This document shows positions 1-9,218 of a stretch of DNA of 64,000 nt, piece by piece. The notes beneath the pieces were generated by a model that was given only the letters and a program-made list of their open reading frames with translations, did no database searches and was not told the DNA's origin. The DNA comes from Physcomitrium patens (lineage: Eukaryota; Streptophyta; Bryopsida; Funariales; Funariaceae), in NCBI RefSeq assembly GCF_000002425.4, contig NC_037267.1, positions 9,933,398 to 9,997,397 of the forward strand. The letters run 5' to 3'. Each line of letters starts with the position of its first letter. Positions within the stretch are counted from its first letter, which is position 1. The translations under genes and the position numbers were made by a program.

Positions 1-100
1 TCTCCGAGTAGGTTTTAGTGACAGGTAGTGCTACAATTTTCTCCAAGAGACTTAGCAATTTCTTCTTCTCTCAAAATTTTAATCCATCTATTCTCTAAAT

Positions 101-1150
101 ATGGAAGTAGACTAGGTCATAGACAGTGCATCTCCACAAGTAGACAATAGAGTGGCAACTCTTGCAGATCTTCAAGCTCTTATGAATAGTGTACGAAAGG
201 AGATTGCATTTCTTCGCAATCCAAGTAAAGAACCTCAAATTGATCTAGTGACCGAAGAAGCTAGACGCGAAATTCATAGCCTACAACAAGAGATTATTCG
301 ACTGAGAGAAGCAAGACATGTGTCACATACGATCCCTATAGATACTTCAAGGATTAGTACGAAAGAACCAAAAGCGAGTATGCCAGACAAGTTTGACGGA
401 ACAAGAGCCAACTTCCGAGGTTTTGTGCAACAAGTACGGCTTTACCTACGCCTATACCCTTCTCGTTATCCGAATGGATTTACCCAGGTTGCTTTCATAG
501 GTACTCTTCTATCAGGAAATGCTCGCTCTTGATTTGCTCCACTATTGGAGAAGGATTCTCCAATATTGTACGACCTAGAGGCTTTCATAGAGAGACTTAC
601 TGCTGCGTTTGGAGATAGCGATCGAGAAAGAGTGGCTGAAAGAAAGATACAAAATCTGCGACAAGGATCACGTTCTGCTGCAATCTATGCTGCAGAATTT
701 CAACAGCTTATATCTGATCTTGATTGGAATGATAAGGCGTTCATGACACGATTTCGATATAGACTGAGAGATGATGTCAAGAACTTATTGATCACCATGC
801 CTAAGGCGGATACTTTAAAAGAACTTATATCTCAAGCAATTATTTGTGACAACCGCCTCTTTGAATTACGACAAGAAAGACGATCAGGCTGGAGAAATGA
901 TGGAGCATTTGCTACATTTTCAAAAGGTCTAGAGAATCACTCCACAGATCCTGAACCCATGCAAATTGATGCGGTACATTTCAAACCCCTCACAGCTGAG
1001 GAAAGGAAGCGACGGTTTGAACAAAACTTGTATTTATATTGCGGAGAAGCGGGCCATAAAGCTGTAGATTGTCGGAAGAAACAGAAGCCTCAAACAACAA
1101 GACTCAGGAGTACAAGCATGCAGGAAAACAAGGACGCCCAGCCACAATAG
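101..1150 (+). pseudogene. gag: E1 gag (capsid/nucleocapsid), interrupted by two stops
   Basis: Gag forms the virus-like particle and binds element RNA. I place the start at the ATG at 101, because the reading frame from there joins the long downstream frame. Codon 5 (113-115) is TAG, and a TGA at 530-532 cuts the frame again between SGNARS and FAPLLE. The capsid part contains the PDKFDGTRANFRGF block, which has a counterpart in the family A copies. The nucleocapsid zinc knuckle near 1,022-1,075 reads NLYLYCGEAGHKAVDC: the second Cys, the His and the last Cys fit CX2CX4HX4C, but the first Cys is Tyr (TAT, 1031-1033). The frame ends at 1150 and overlaps the pol frame by about 80 bases in another register. 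Many chromoviruses have a single gag-pol ORF and I see no slippery heptamer here, so a mutation is the simpler explanation for the register change. Confidence 0.85.
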
Positions 1151-4100
1151 GGACCGTGCGGCTGGACATCTCAACATCCAAAATTAATCAAGGTCCCTTT
1201 CTCTCAGCTCAACCTTCAGATTGTTTTATGGTACCTTTACATCTGGATATTCAAGAACTACAAGTCGATGCTTTATTAGACTTGGGTGCATCCGCTTGCT
1301 TTATAGATGAAGACTTTGCCAAGCTTCACAATATTTCTCTTGTAAAGAAACTTAAGCCTGTCCATGTAGAAGTCATAGACGGACGACCATTGTCTTCGGG
1401 CAATGTTATCCATGAAACTAAACCATTGAAGGTACGTCTTGAAAACCATGAGAGCAATATTGTGTTTAATGTTATCAAGACCCCTTCATGTCCTATCATT
1501 TTGGGACTATCTTGGCTTGATAGATATAATCCATTGATAGATTGGAAGTTGCGAAAAGTGACATTTCCAACAAACTCCTTGAAGGTGGAATCTGCCAAGA
1601 CAATGTCTAGAAACAAATCCTTGTTTATAGGTACAAGGGCTTTCATGAAGGAAGCCAAGAAAAATACACCTCTTATCATCTTCGCAACTCCGACTCGAGA
1701 AGATGCAACTCCGATTTTGGTTATTCCAAAGCAGTATGAAGAATTCAAAGATGTCTTTGAAAAGAAGAATGCTGATATGCTGCCAGAGCATCGACCCTAT
1801 GATTGTGCCATTGAATTGCAAGAAGGAGCACAACCACCTTTTGGACCAATCTACAATTTATCGCAGACGGAGTTGACTGAGTTGCGGAAGTACATTGACG
1901 AGAATCTAGCCAAGAACTTCATCCGTCATTCGAAGTCGCCAGCTGGGGCACCAATCTTATTTGTGAAGAAGAAAGATGGCTCACTACGGATGTGCGTGGA
2001 CTATCGAGGTCTCAACAAGGTGACAAAAAAGAATCGCTACCCACTGCCTTTGATCTCTGGTCTTCTAGAACAACTTGGGCGTGCAAGGATCTTTACAAAG
2101 ATTGACCTAAGAGGAGCTTACAACCTTGTGCGAATCAAGGAAGGAGATGAATGGAAGACAGCTTTTCGAACAAGGTATGGCCATTTTGAATACAATGTCA
2201 TGCCATTTGGTCTTACTAATGCTCCAGCAGTCTTTCAACACATGATGAATGACATCTTTCGAGAGCATCTAGACGATTTTGTTGTCATCTATCTAGATGA
2301 TATTTTGATATTTTCTAAGAACGAGGAAGAACATGAGAAGCATGTTCGTCTGGTACTCAAAAAACTATGGGAGCGAGGACTCTATGCCAAATTGGAGAAG
2401 TGCTTATTTCACCAAACTGAAATAGAGTTTTTGGGATTCATCGCGACTACGGAAGGATTGAAGATGGATCCAAAGAAGGTGGAAGCAATCATGTCTTGGG
2501 AAGTTCCGAAGACGATTAGGGACGTACAATGTTTTCTTGGATTTGCTAACTACTATCGGATCTTCATCAAGAATTATTCTCAAGTTGCTGCCCCCCTCAC
2601 TCGGTTAATGTGCAAGGACAAGCTTGAATGGGGACCTATCGCAGAAAAAGCATTCCAAGATTTAAAGATGGTATTTACTACAGCTCCAATCTTGGTACAT
2701 CCGGACTTTACAAAGGCCTTTTATTTGGAGACAGATGCTTCGGATTTTGCTTTGGGAGCTGTACTTTCACAGATGGGCGTAGATGAGAAGCTCCATCTAG
2801 TTGCGTTCTATTCTCAAAAATTCTCTGCTGCTGAGATCAACTATGAGATCCACGATAAGGAACTCCTTGCTATAGTAGATTCTTTCCAAGAGTGGCGCCA
2901 CTTTCTCGAAAGAACTGCACATCCAGTGACCGTATATACGGATCACAAGAATTTGGAGTATTTTATGTCGGCTCGGGTTTTGAATCGGCGTCAAGCTCGG
3001 TGGAGTATGTCGCTATCCAGGTTCGACTTTGTTATTATTTATCGACCTGGGAAGCAACAAGGGTTGTCCGATGCATTATCAAGGAGATCATATCTCGTGC
3101 CAAAGGCTGGAGATGCAACATTTGATCAACAATGCACGACATTGTTGAAGCCAGAGAAATTTCGGCTCAACGCAGCTATTGTATCAATTGATGCTGACTT
3201 CCTTGACCAGGTACGGGCCGCAACCATTGAAGATTCTCTAGCCCTTGATATCAAGCAACATACTAGTGATAATAAATTCAAGATGAAAAGAGATCTAGTA
3301 TATTTCGAAGAGCGGTTGTATATCCCAAAAGGGCCAACACGACTCCGAGTTCTTCAATCTCGTCATGACTTTCCAACTGGGGGCCTTTTTGGATTCAATA
3401 AGACCTTGGAACTTATTTTCCGCGATTTCTGGTGGCCTCAAATGTGGAAGGATGTGAAAGATTTTGTTGTATCTTGTGACATTTGTTCAAGATCCAAAAA
3501 CCCTCGACATCGCCCTTATGGACTTCTACAGCCATTGCCTATTCCGCGCCGACCATGGTCTTCGGTTTCCATGGACTTTATTACGGATCTACCACCATCG
3601 AATTCATTTGACAGCATTTTTGTTGTCGTAGATCGGCTTACAAAGATGGCACATTTTGTCCCTTGCAAGAAGACATCGTCAAGCGAAGACACAGCAAGAC
3701 TCTTTCTTGATAATGTGTATCGATATCATGGTCTACCAGATGATATTGTATCGGATCGAGGAACCCAGTTTGTGTCAAAGTTTTGGAAATCTCTTTTTGA
3801 GATATTGAAGGTGGATATCAAGCTTTCTTCGGCATTTCATCCTCAAACGGACGGCCAAACAGAACGGGTGAATCAAGTTTTAGAGCAATATTTACGTTGC
3901 ACCATCAACTATCAACAAGATGATTGGGCCGCATATCTACCGCTAGTCGAGTTCGCATATAATAACACCCTTCATGCGTCAACTCAACAAACGCCATTCT
4001 TTTCCAATTATGGATACCATCCGAAGCTTGACTTATGGAGTTCGTCAACGATTAACAATTCGGCAGCTGAAGGATTGGTGAAGGAGCTTTTGCAGCTTCA

Positions 4101-4509
4101 AACTACATTGAAGCTTCAATTGCAAAGTGCCCAAGAAACTTACAAGGCGTCCGCGGACAAATTTCGGAATCAGGCACCTAAATTCACGATTGGAGACAAA
4201 GTTTGGCTGCTTCGACGAAATATTAAGACCAAGCGGCCATGTGACAAATTGGACTATCGGAGATTGGGACCATTTGTTATCCAGAAGCAGATCAATCCTG
4301 TAGCGTATCGTCTGGAGTTACCAGCTACTATAAAGGTACATCCTATCTTTCATGTTTCTTTGTTGGAGCCTTATCGAGAATCGTCTTTTCCTGGAAGAGT
4401 ACAATGTCCACCACCTAGCATAGAAATAGAGAACCACGAAGAATACGAGGTGGAAAAGGTCCTGGATTCACGGCAAAGACGGGGTAAATTAGAATACTTT
4501 GTCTATTAG
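1069..4509 (+). CDS. pol: E1 pol polyprotein (protease, RT, RNase H, integrase, chromodomain start)
   Basis: This is a 1,146-residue open frame. Protease: ALLDLGASACF (about 69-77), with Leu where the family has Ser or Thr after the catalytic Asp. RT: FTKIDLRGAYN with Asp346, then YLDD at 408-411, both intact. RNase H: Asp556, Glu598 (DKELLA) and Asp625 (YTDHKN). Integrase: first zinc His766; the second zinc His of the usual GHxG is Leu773; Cys803 and Cys806 are present. The catalytic triad is Asp836, Asp896, Glu932, with 35 residues between the last two. The GPF motif is near 1067-1069. A chromodomain begins near 1126 (YEVEKVLDSR) and is stopped by TAG at 4507-4509. The same frame then continues from SGYDINERTWEPAENL to a stop at 4627-4629. 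Enzyme cores look usable, but the protease, the integrase zinc finger and the chromodomain are each damaged. Confidence 0.93.
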   Translation: MSEETEASNNKTQEYKHAGKQGRPATIGTVRLDISTSKINQGPFLSAQPSDCFMVPLHLDIQELQVDALLDLGASACFIDEDFAKLHNISLVKKLKPVHVEVIDGRPLSSGNVIHETKPLKVRLENHESNIVFNVIKTPSCPIILGLSWLDRYNPLIDWKLRKVTFPTNSLKVESAKTMSRNKSLFIGTRAFMKEAKKNTPLIIFATPTREDATPILVIPKQYEEFKDVFEKKNADMLPEHRPYDCAIELQEGAQPPFGPIYNLSQTELTELRKYIDENLAKNFIRHSKSPAGAPILFVKKKDGSLRMCVDYRGLNKVTKKNRYPLPLISGLLEQLGRARIFTKIDLRGAYNLVRIKEGDEWKTAFRTRYGHFEYNVMPFGLTNAPAVFQHMMNDIFREHLDDFVVIYLDDILIFSKNEEEHEKHVRLVLKKLWERGLYAKLEKCLFHQTEIEFLGFIATTEGLKMDPKKVEAIMSWEVPKTIRDVQCFLGFANYYRIFIKNYSQVAAPLTRLMCKDKLEWGPIAEKAFQDLKMVFTTAPILVHPDFTKAFYLETDASDFALGAVLSQMGVDEKLHLVAFYSQKFSAAEINYEIHDKELLAIVDSFQEWRHFLERTAHPVTVYTDHKNLEYFMSARVLNRRQARWSMSLSRFDFVIIYRPGKQQGLSDALSRRSYLVPKAGDATFDQQCTTLLKPEKFRLNAAIVSIDADFLDQVRAATIEDSLALDIKQHTSDNKFKMKRDLVYFEERLYIPKGPTRLRVLQSRHDFPTGGLFGFNKTLELIFRDFWWPQMWKDVKDFVVSCDICSRSKNPRHRPYGLLQPLPIPRRPWSSVSMDFITDLPPSNSFDSIFVVVDRLTKMAHFVPCKKTSSSEDTARLFLDNVYRYHGLPDDIVSDRGTQFVSKFWKSLFEILKVDIKLSSAFHPQTDGQTERVNQVLEQYLRCTINYQQDDWAAYLPLVEFAYNNTLHASTQQTPFFSNYGYHPKLDLWSSSTINNSAAEGLVKELLQLQTTLKLQLQSAQETYKASADKFRNQAPKFTIGDKVWLLRRNIKTKRPCDKLDYRRLGPFVIQKQINPVAYRLELPATIKVHPIFHVSLLEPYRESSFPGRVQCPPPSIEIENHEEYEVEKVLDSRQRRGKLEYFVY

Positions 4510-4629
4510 AGCGGTTACGATATTAATGAACGAACATGGGAGCCGGCCGAAAATCTCGCAAATGCGTCGCAAAAGGTACAAGAGTTTCATCGACGATATC
4601 CTGAGAAACCCAAGCCGGTTCGACGATAG
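4510..4629 (+). pseudogene. E1 chromodomain C-terminal half, cut off by an amber stop
   Basis: This is the in-frame continuation of pol after the TAG at 4507-4509. It starts SGYDINERTWEPAENL and runs for 39 codons to a TAG at 4627-4629. WxGYD followed by TWEP is the conserved core of chromodomains; the missing aromatic residue just before SGYD is where the stop lies, which fits a TGG to TAG change. In chromoviruses this domain is known to steer integration through histone marks. Without it, integrase from this copy would lack its targeting tail. Confidence 0.85.
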
Positions 4630-4801
4630 CTTCTTACTGAAGCTTGCTCATCCAGAAAACAGAAAAGAAGAGAGAGCACCACCAAAATCCATAGTTGATG
4701 TAGTCATTCTCTCCAAGATAGCGTAGAACTTTGTTAATAGCCCAAGTTTGTTCTTATTGTTTTAGCCTTTGAATATAGATAGCCAAGATACTACACTTCT
4801 C

Positions 4802-5122
4802 ATGTCATCTCAAGCAACTAGCTCACGAAGACGACCGCGAGATGAAGAATCGCCTGCACCACGACGACGTCGAAGGATTCCGAGCAACAGATCGCTGGTG
4901 ATTGTATTTGAGGTCGAGCCTGCCTACAATGGTCAGCCAGAAGGAGTGTTTGCAGGACAATTTCACAATGAAGACACGGAGGTTCATGCTTGGTCAGAAG
5001 TTGAAGGCGTGGGCCACTACCGTTGGCTTCAAGGACCATTGAATCACTTGCCTCATGAACAACAATTGGAGTTCATAGCAGAGGTTATGCGACAGATCTT
5101 CATTTTCTTGCGTTGGTATTGA
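4802..5122 (+). CDS. E1 ORF3: small accessory ORF between pol and the 3' LTR, function unknown
   Basis: This is a 106-codon frame from the ATG at 4802; an in-frame upstream start at 4769 is less likely because it is not ATG. It lies 172 bases after the pol stop at 4629 and 50 bases before the LTR. The N-terminal third is basic (RRRPRDEESPAPRRRRR), like a nuclear-localisation or nucleic-acid-binding segment. The C-terminal half contains HYRWLQGPLNHL and an amphipathic-looking tail. I do not recognise the family. Frames of about 101 codons at the same place in all three family A copies share this C-terminal part, in the same order and length, which argues that it was a real gene of the element. 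It could be expressed from a spliced or subgenomic RNA; no direct evidence is visible. Confidence 0.65.
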   Translation: MSSQATSSRRRPRDEESPAPRRRRRIPSNRSLVIVFEVEPAYNGQPEGVFAGQFHNEDTEVHAWSEVEGVGHYRWLQGPLNHLPHEQQLEFIAEVMRQIFIFLRWY

Positions 5123-5157
5123 CTGACGATAACATTGCTTCTCGGAGACCTCGAAGC

Positions 5158-5172
5158 TAAAGGAGGAAGTGA
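5158..5172 (+). other. E1 polypurine tract
   Basis: The purine run AAAGGAGGAAG lies directly before the TG that opens the 3' LTR. It is the expected primer site for plus-strand DNA synthesis and supports the LTR start chosen here. Confidence 0.7.
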
Positions 5173-5211
5173 TGTTAGGGACATAGTCCTTAGACCTTTC
5201 TAGAGACAAGT

Positions 5212-5443
5212 TTCTAGAACCTTCTAGAAAGAAGTCTCTAGAAACTTCCAAAAGATTCCTTGAATATTCTCTTAGAATATTCTTCAAAGATTTCCTAAAG
5301 ATTCTTTAAAGATTCCCTAAAGATTCCCTTAGAAGGCTCTAGAAGATTCTTAGAATATTCTAGTAGATTCTAGGAAGTTACTTGAGAAGCTTCCTAACTC
5401 TTGGGTAGTTGCTCGAGAAGCTTCATAGTTCTTAGGAAGCTTC
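5212..5443 (+). promoter_or_regulatory. Cluster of heat-shock-element-like units in E1 U3
   Basis: Heat shock factors bind alternating nGAAn and nTTCn pentamers. At 5212-5229 four units are in perfect 5-bp register: TTC 5212, GAA 5217, TTC 5222, GAA 5227. Further GAAnnTTC pairs begin at 5262, 5275, 5342, 5353, 5386, 5417 and 5436. All lie upstream of the TATA box at 5477. The arrangement resembles heat-responsive LTRs such as ONSEN in Arabidopsis. Heat response is inferred from the sequence pattern only. Confidence 0.6.
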
Positions 5444-5476
5444 TTGATGCGCTTCCTTAGAACCATAGGCCAGTAG

Positions 5477-5517
5477 TATATATAGGAGTCGAGGCTGAAG
5501 AGTTCTTCAGTCTCGAC
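5477..5517 (+). promoter_or_regulatory. E1 LTR TATA box followed by a 13-bp hairpin
   Basis: TATATATA at 5477-5484 is followed after 3 bases by a stem: GTCGAGGCTGAAG (5488-5500), loop AGTT, CTTCAGTCTCGAC (5505-5517). All 13 positions pair if one G-T wobble is allowed. Transcription would be expected to start about 25-35 bases after the TATA, that is, inside or just after the right arm. The palindrome may therefore act as DNA in the core promoter rather than as an RNA hairpin. Confidence 0.65.
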
Positions 5518-5644
5518 AACACATCTCTTGGAGTTCTAGCTCACCTTTCCGGTGTTGTTCTTGTACTCATCTGTTTAATCTAGTTCTGCCACTTCTTCTT
5601 GAACTTCTTGTTAGATTTCAAGTCTGTATTTTGTGTCCGTGACA

Positions 5645-6092
5645 ATGCCTTATCTTTAATAAATAAAAATTAAAATTGTTGGTTAAGATTTAGACTTAAT
5701 TTTTAAGTAATTTTTTTTGTAATTTTAATTAATATTAAGATTATAAAATTTAAATCAAAAAAGGCCAAGTATGGTTAGATTTAAAGAACATTAAATGATA
5801 TTAAAGACAAGATTAGATATTCAATATCTTAATGATACTTTCAATAATTTGGTCTCTTTAATCAAATTTCTAATTGCAAGTAGTTATCCATTTATAACTT
5901 CTAGTAGAGTTGGTTGAATATTCTTTAGAAGTATTAGTTTCTGTTGCAATATAAAGTCTTTATCTATAAAATATATTAAAGCTTTTGTGCCTAAAAGCAC
6001 TTGAGCTAAAAATTTACAACTCAAAGTTTCAATTCAAAATTTCAATAAATACAAAAAATTTAAAACAAGGTTTAGGATCTAGTAGTAGTATG
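5645..6092. other. AT-rich spacer without recognised features
   Basis: This is low-complexity AT-rich DNA between the E1 LTR and a solo LTR. I see no open frame of note, no tRNA and no repeat that I can name. Confidence 0.6.
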
Positions 6093-6634
6093 TGTCAAGG
6101 ACAAGAACTTGATAAAAACAAATAAACAAGTGAGATTTTATTCAAAAAATATGAAAAAATAGAAATATAGAAGTAAGTATATTAAAAAAGAAATTAGAAT
6201 GGCTATTGCCAAAAGACAAGTGACTCTTGAAACTAGATTAGAAACAAGAAAGAAATTAATAATAGTGAAGAAGGCTTTACTCTTGTCTCTATATATACTA
6301 TCTATCTAGGATCTATGTGGCGACGTTCTATAAGATTTTTAAAAATATATTGACTTTGCATGACATATATCTTAACTTGCAAAGCAAGTTTTCTATATAG
6401 ACACCATATAGTTAGCTTATTCCGTAAGCTATCAATATATGTGGCACATGGTTAGCTTATTGACTAAGTTTCTAACCTACCAATCAACTACAAATACATG
6501 TAAAGTCAAAAAAATATTTGGAAGCTTTTAGGAAGCTTTTCTGGAAGGTTTTATGAAATTAATCTACTTTACCTATATCTAATTATTTATATTACCTAGA
6601 TAATAATTATAATAGATATATATATTCGTGATAC
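6093..6634 (-). repeat. Solo LTR of family A
   Basis: It matches the LTRs of C1, C2 and C3 along its length, including the left end TGTCAAGGAC, the block GAAATTAGAATGGCTATTGC, the TATA region (as CTCTATATATACTATC) and the right end near GTGATAC. The flanks beyond it do not continue into element internal sequence on either side, so it is a solo LTR left by recombination. Flanking bases TATG (left) and CATG (right) may be a diverged target duplication. Its promoter hairpin has decayed. Confidence 0.8.
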
Positions 6635-7970
6635 CATGAGACTTCTATTTGATAGTTATAATCTTCAATTTTTTATTTTGGAGGTTTCTAATGTATTTAG
6701 AAATCTATTTTTATTAAATATTTATACTTGAATTTTTGCTCTTCTATTCAAATTTAGTTAATTTGAAGCAATAATCTTATATCTTATGAATTGATTTTTT
6801 ATAATATAAATATAAGATTTTATAAAAGTATTTATTTTTTCTTCTTCTTTTATTGACCACTAAAAATAAGTAGTATTAATCTACATAAGACTTAGTCTTA
6901 AGAAATAGATATCTAAAGACTTCAAAGTTGTTGTTATTACTTGTTTTCTTTCTTTCGAAAAAAATCTTTGCTCTTAACACCTTTCAAAGAATCAATTATT
7001 ATATGAAAATATTTGAATAATGAAGTTTTTTTAATAAATTTACTTTTAATATTGCAAATAATAAATATTTAGCATTATATTTTAAGCTATATGAAAACTG
7101 ATTGATAAAAGTCTAACTTTTTTAATTCACATTGCAAACAAGTTATTAGAATTTAGCAACATAAATAATAACTTAATATAGCTCTTGAAGATTAAATTTA
7201 ACAACATAAATTTAAAATTTAAAATTTTCACAAATATTTAAATAATCAAGTTTTTGAAGTATATAAATTCTACTTAAATAATTCTATTAAAATACTAAAA
7301 AGAATATAATTTTAAATTGAAATTAACTTGTTTTAAAAAATTTCAAAATTTTAATTTTATTCTATTTAACTTTTTTAGTATACTAATCTTTGGCTCAAGT
7401 ATACTTATAGTAGCAAGTCTTTTAGAATTCATTAATGAAATAGATATATTTATACTTTTTTCTTTTAATTGAAAATTTTCTTAGCATAAATATTGGACTT
7501 AATTTTTAATTCCTTATATAGATGTAGTAATAGTACTTTTTGTCTAAGATTTCTACTATGTGAGATTTTCACTCAAAGAGTATTAAAAAGCTCAAAAAGA
7601 TCTGTAAAAATTATGAATCTATTTTTAATTCTATTAAATGTAGCTTCTATAAATATCTTTTTTTATTTAATTAATACATAATATGAAAAAATATGTAATT
7701 TAAAATAGAAGAGAATTATCTAAAATCTCAAATATCAAAAAAAAATTCTACAGAGAAACATAATCTATTTTTTTTATTATTATTATATATATTAAAAATA
7801 AAAATAAAAATTTTAAAAGTGGATAATCTGTAATCTTTAAATATACAATTCATTATCAAGAAATGGAAAGATGTACTTATTTTTTAAACAAAACAATTAT
7901 AGCAAGTTAATATGCTTGTTAAATTTTTAAATACTTAACTTATAATAAAACTTTTAAAAAATAATATATT
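6635..7970. other. AT-rich DNA without recognised genes
   Basis: The stretch is strongly A+T biased, with homopolymer runs and only short chance frames. No conserved motif was found on either strand. Confidence 0.6.
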
Positions 7971-7974
7971 CTTC

Positions 7975-8430
7975 TATCACTAAAAGAAAAGAAATAGACA
8001 AGTAGTAGATAGATAAAAGATAAGAAGAAATTGAAATTACTATTGTTAATTACAAAGAAACTAGAGAGTCTTGAAATAATACTAAAATACTAAAAACAGC
8101 CATAATAAGATTGATGATAGTCTTAATCCTACTTGTATATAAACTAGCTATAAAAAATATTTTGTAAAATATTATTAGAGATTACATAGCTTATATTGTA
8201 AGTGGCAAATTGTAGGTTGCTTTTGACATAAATTTTTAAAATTATAAAATCTATAAAATAAGTTCTAATAGTCATGTAATAGACATATAAATATGTAAAA
8301 TCTAATACATGTTTGAAATATTATTTTAAGGCTTTTTGAAAAAAATATTATCTTTCCAACATGTTTCTATCTATTTCTACTTATTTCTATCTTTATATTT
8401 CTTTAAGTAATATGGATGTATATTAAAATA
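7975..8430 (-). repeat. Old LTR relic, family B (related to family A)
   Basis: The segment shares a series of blocks with the relic at 42.70-43.69 kb: CACTAAAAGAAAAG near the left end, GAAATTGAAATTACTATTG, a TATA-like TTGTATATAAACTAGC in the middle, and CAACATGTTTCTATCTATTTC near the right end. The same block order occurs in family A LTRs, at lower similarity. I read it as a decayed LTR on the - strand. Borders are approximate. Confidence 0.5.
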
Positions 8431-9181
8431 AAAAAATAACTATATAAAATTAAGATCTTTTTATCTCAAATTAATTCTATAATTAAAAGGATTAAATATC
8501 ATTTAATATTTGCTACAAGTTTGATGCATCTAAAATATTTTAATATAGTAATGTACAAAAAAAATTAACAAAGAAATATACTACAATGTATGTTTAAGAA
8601 AATTCGTTTGAACAAAAATGATAGAATATGATAAGATCTAATCAAATCAAATGTAAGCAATTTTTTAAAAAAACAATCAAATCCAAGTTGTAATTCTGTT
8701 TATCTACATGACAAATTGTGATTGATGATGAAAATATGAAGTTACAAAAACAACACAAACTAGAGTTCAATTTGATATAATACCAAAAACTTTGCCTAGT
8801 GAGGTCATACTATAAGACTTTTTAGAACCACAATAACCAGAAAACAACAATAGATATGTATTTTAATCTATTATGTTCCATTATTCATGGGAGGGTGTTG
8901 AGACTTAATTTAGTGCAAGATAACAATAAACCTCTTTGTACTTATGTATCTCTTTTATAAAACAGCTCAAGAAGATAAACCAACGGGATAAATCAAAGGA
9001 GACAAAAATCAGCTCTAATTGGTTGCATATCTTATTGTTTTCATCAAAAGTGAAGTAGATTGCCAAGAGTAGCACTATTACATGACTGGGTGTGGAGCTC
9101 AGAAGCAGCACAATGTGGAAAGGCATGCAACATGGAGTTGTCATATGAAGCTTCAAACAATAATTTACAACACATAGTATA

Positions 9182-9182
<1 letters not shown>
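8431..9182. other. AT-rich spacer without recognised genes
   Basis: I see no gene or repeat family here. It marks the change from AT-rich flank to the GC-richer island that follows. Confidence 0.5.

Positions 9183-9215
<33 letters not shown>
9183..9215 (+). repeat. Poly(A) tract, 33 bases
   Basis: This is an uninterrupted run of 33 A. It could be the tail of a retroposed sequence, but I find no recognisable body upstream and no clear target duplication, so it is listed as a simple repeat. Confidence 0.9.

Positions 9216-9218
<3 letters not shown>

Larger units (their letters stand above)
1..5644 (+). mobile_element. E1: Ty3/gypsy chromovirus LTR retrotransposon, 5' LTR outside the window
   Basis: The order is leader, gag, protease, RT, RNase H, integrase with GPF motif, chromodomain, an extra small ORF, a polypurine tract and a 3' LTR. 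This is the architecture of a chromovirus (Metaviridae), which copies itself through RNA and integrates via its chromodomain-bearing integrase. The window opens in the leader; the first 23 bases end in TGACA like the 3' LTR but do not otherwise match it, so no 5' LTR is claimed. The element is much less AT-rich and less decayed than the family A copies at 33-64 kb, so it is probably younger. It carries several stop codons and is not autonomous as it stands. Confidence 0.93.
5173..5644 (+). repeat. E1 3' long terminal repeat (472 bp)
   Basis: It starts TGTTAGGGACATAG after the polypurine tract and ends GTCCGTGACA, giving the TG...CA termini expected of an LTR. U3 (5173 to about 5470) is filled with GAA/TTC inverted units. 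A TATA box follows at 5477-5484, then a hairpin at 5488-5517, and a short T-rich R/U5. The upstream LTR is not in the window, so the borders rest on the termini, the polypurine tract and the fall-off into AT-rich DNA after 5644. Confidence 0.8.

Noticed and set aside
1..23. Possible end of the E1 5' LTR (ends TGACA like the 3' LTR)
   Set aside because: Only about half of the 23 bases match the 3' LTR end, and no primer binding site follows, so the match of the last bases may be chance.
1326..1833. Frames on the opposite strand of pol
   Set aside because: They lie wholly within the conserved protease region of pol and have no domain of their own.
9183..9215. Poly(A) tail of a SINE or processed pseudogene
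   Set aside because: No Pol III boxes, no recognisable body upstream and no convincing target duplication.
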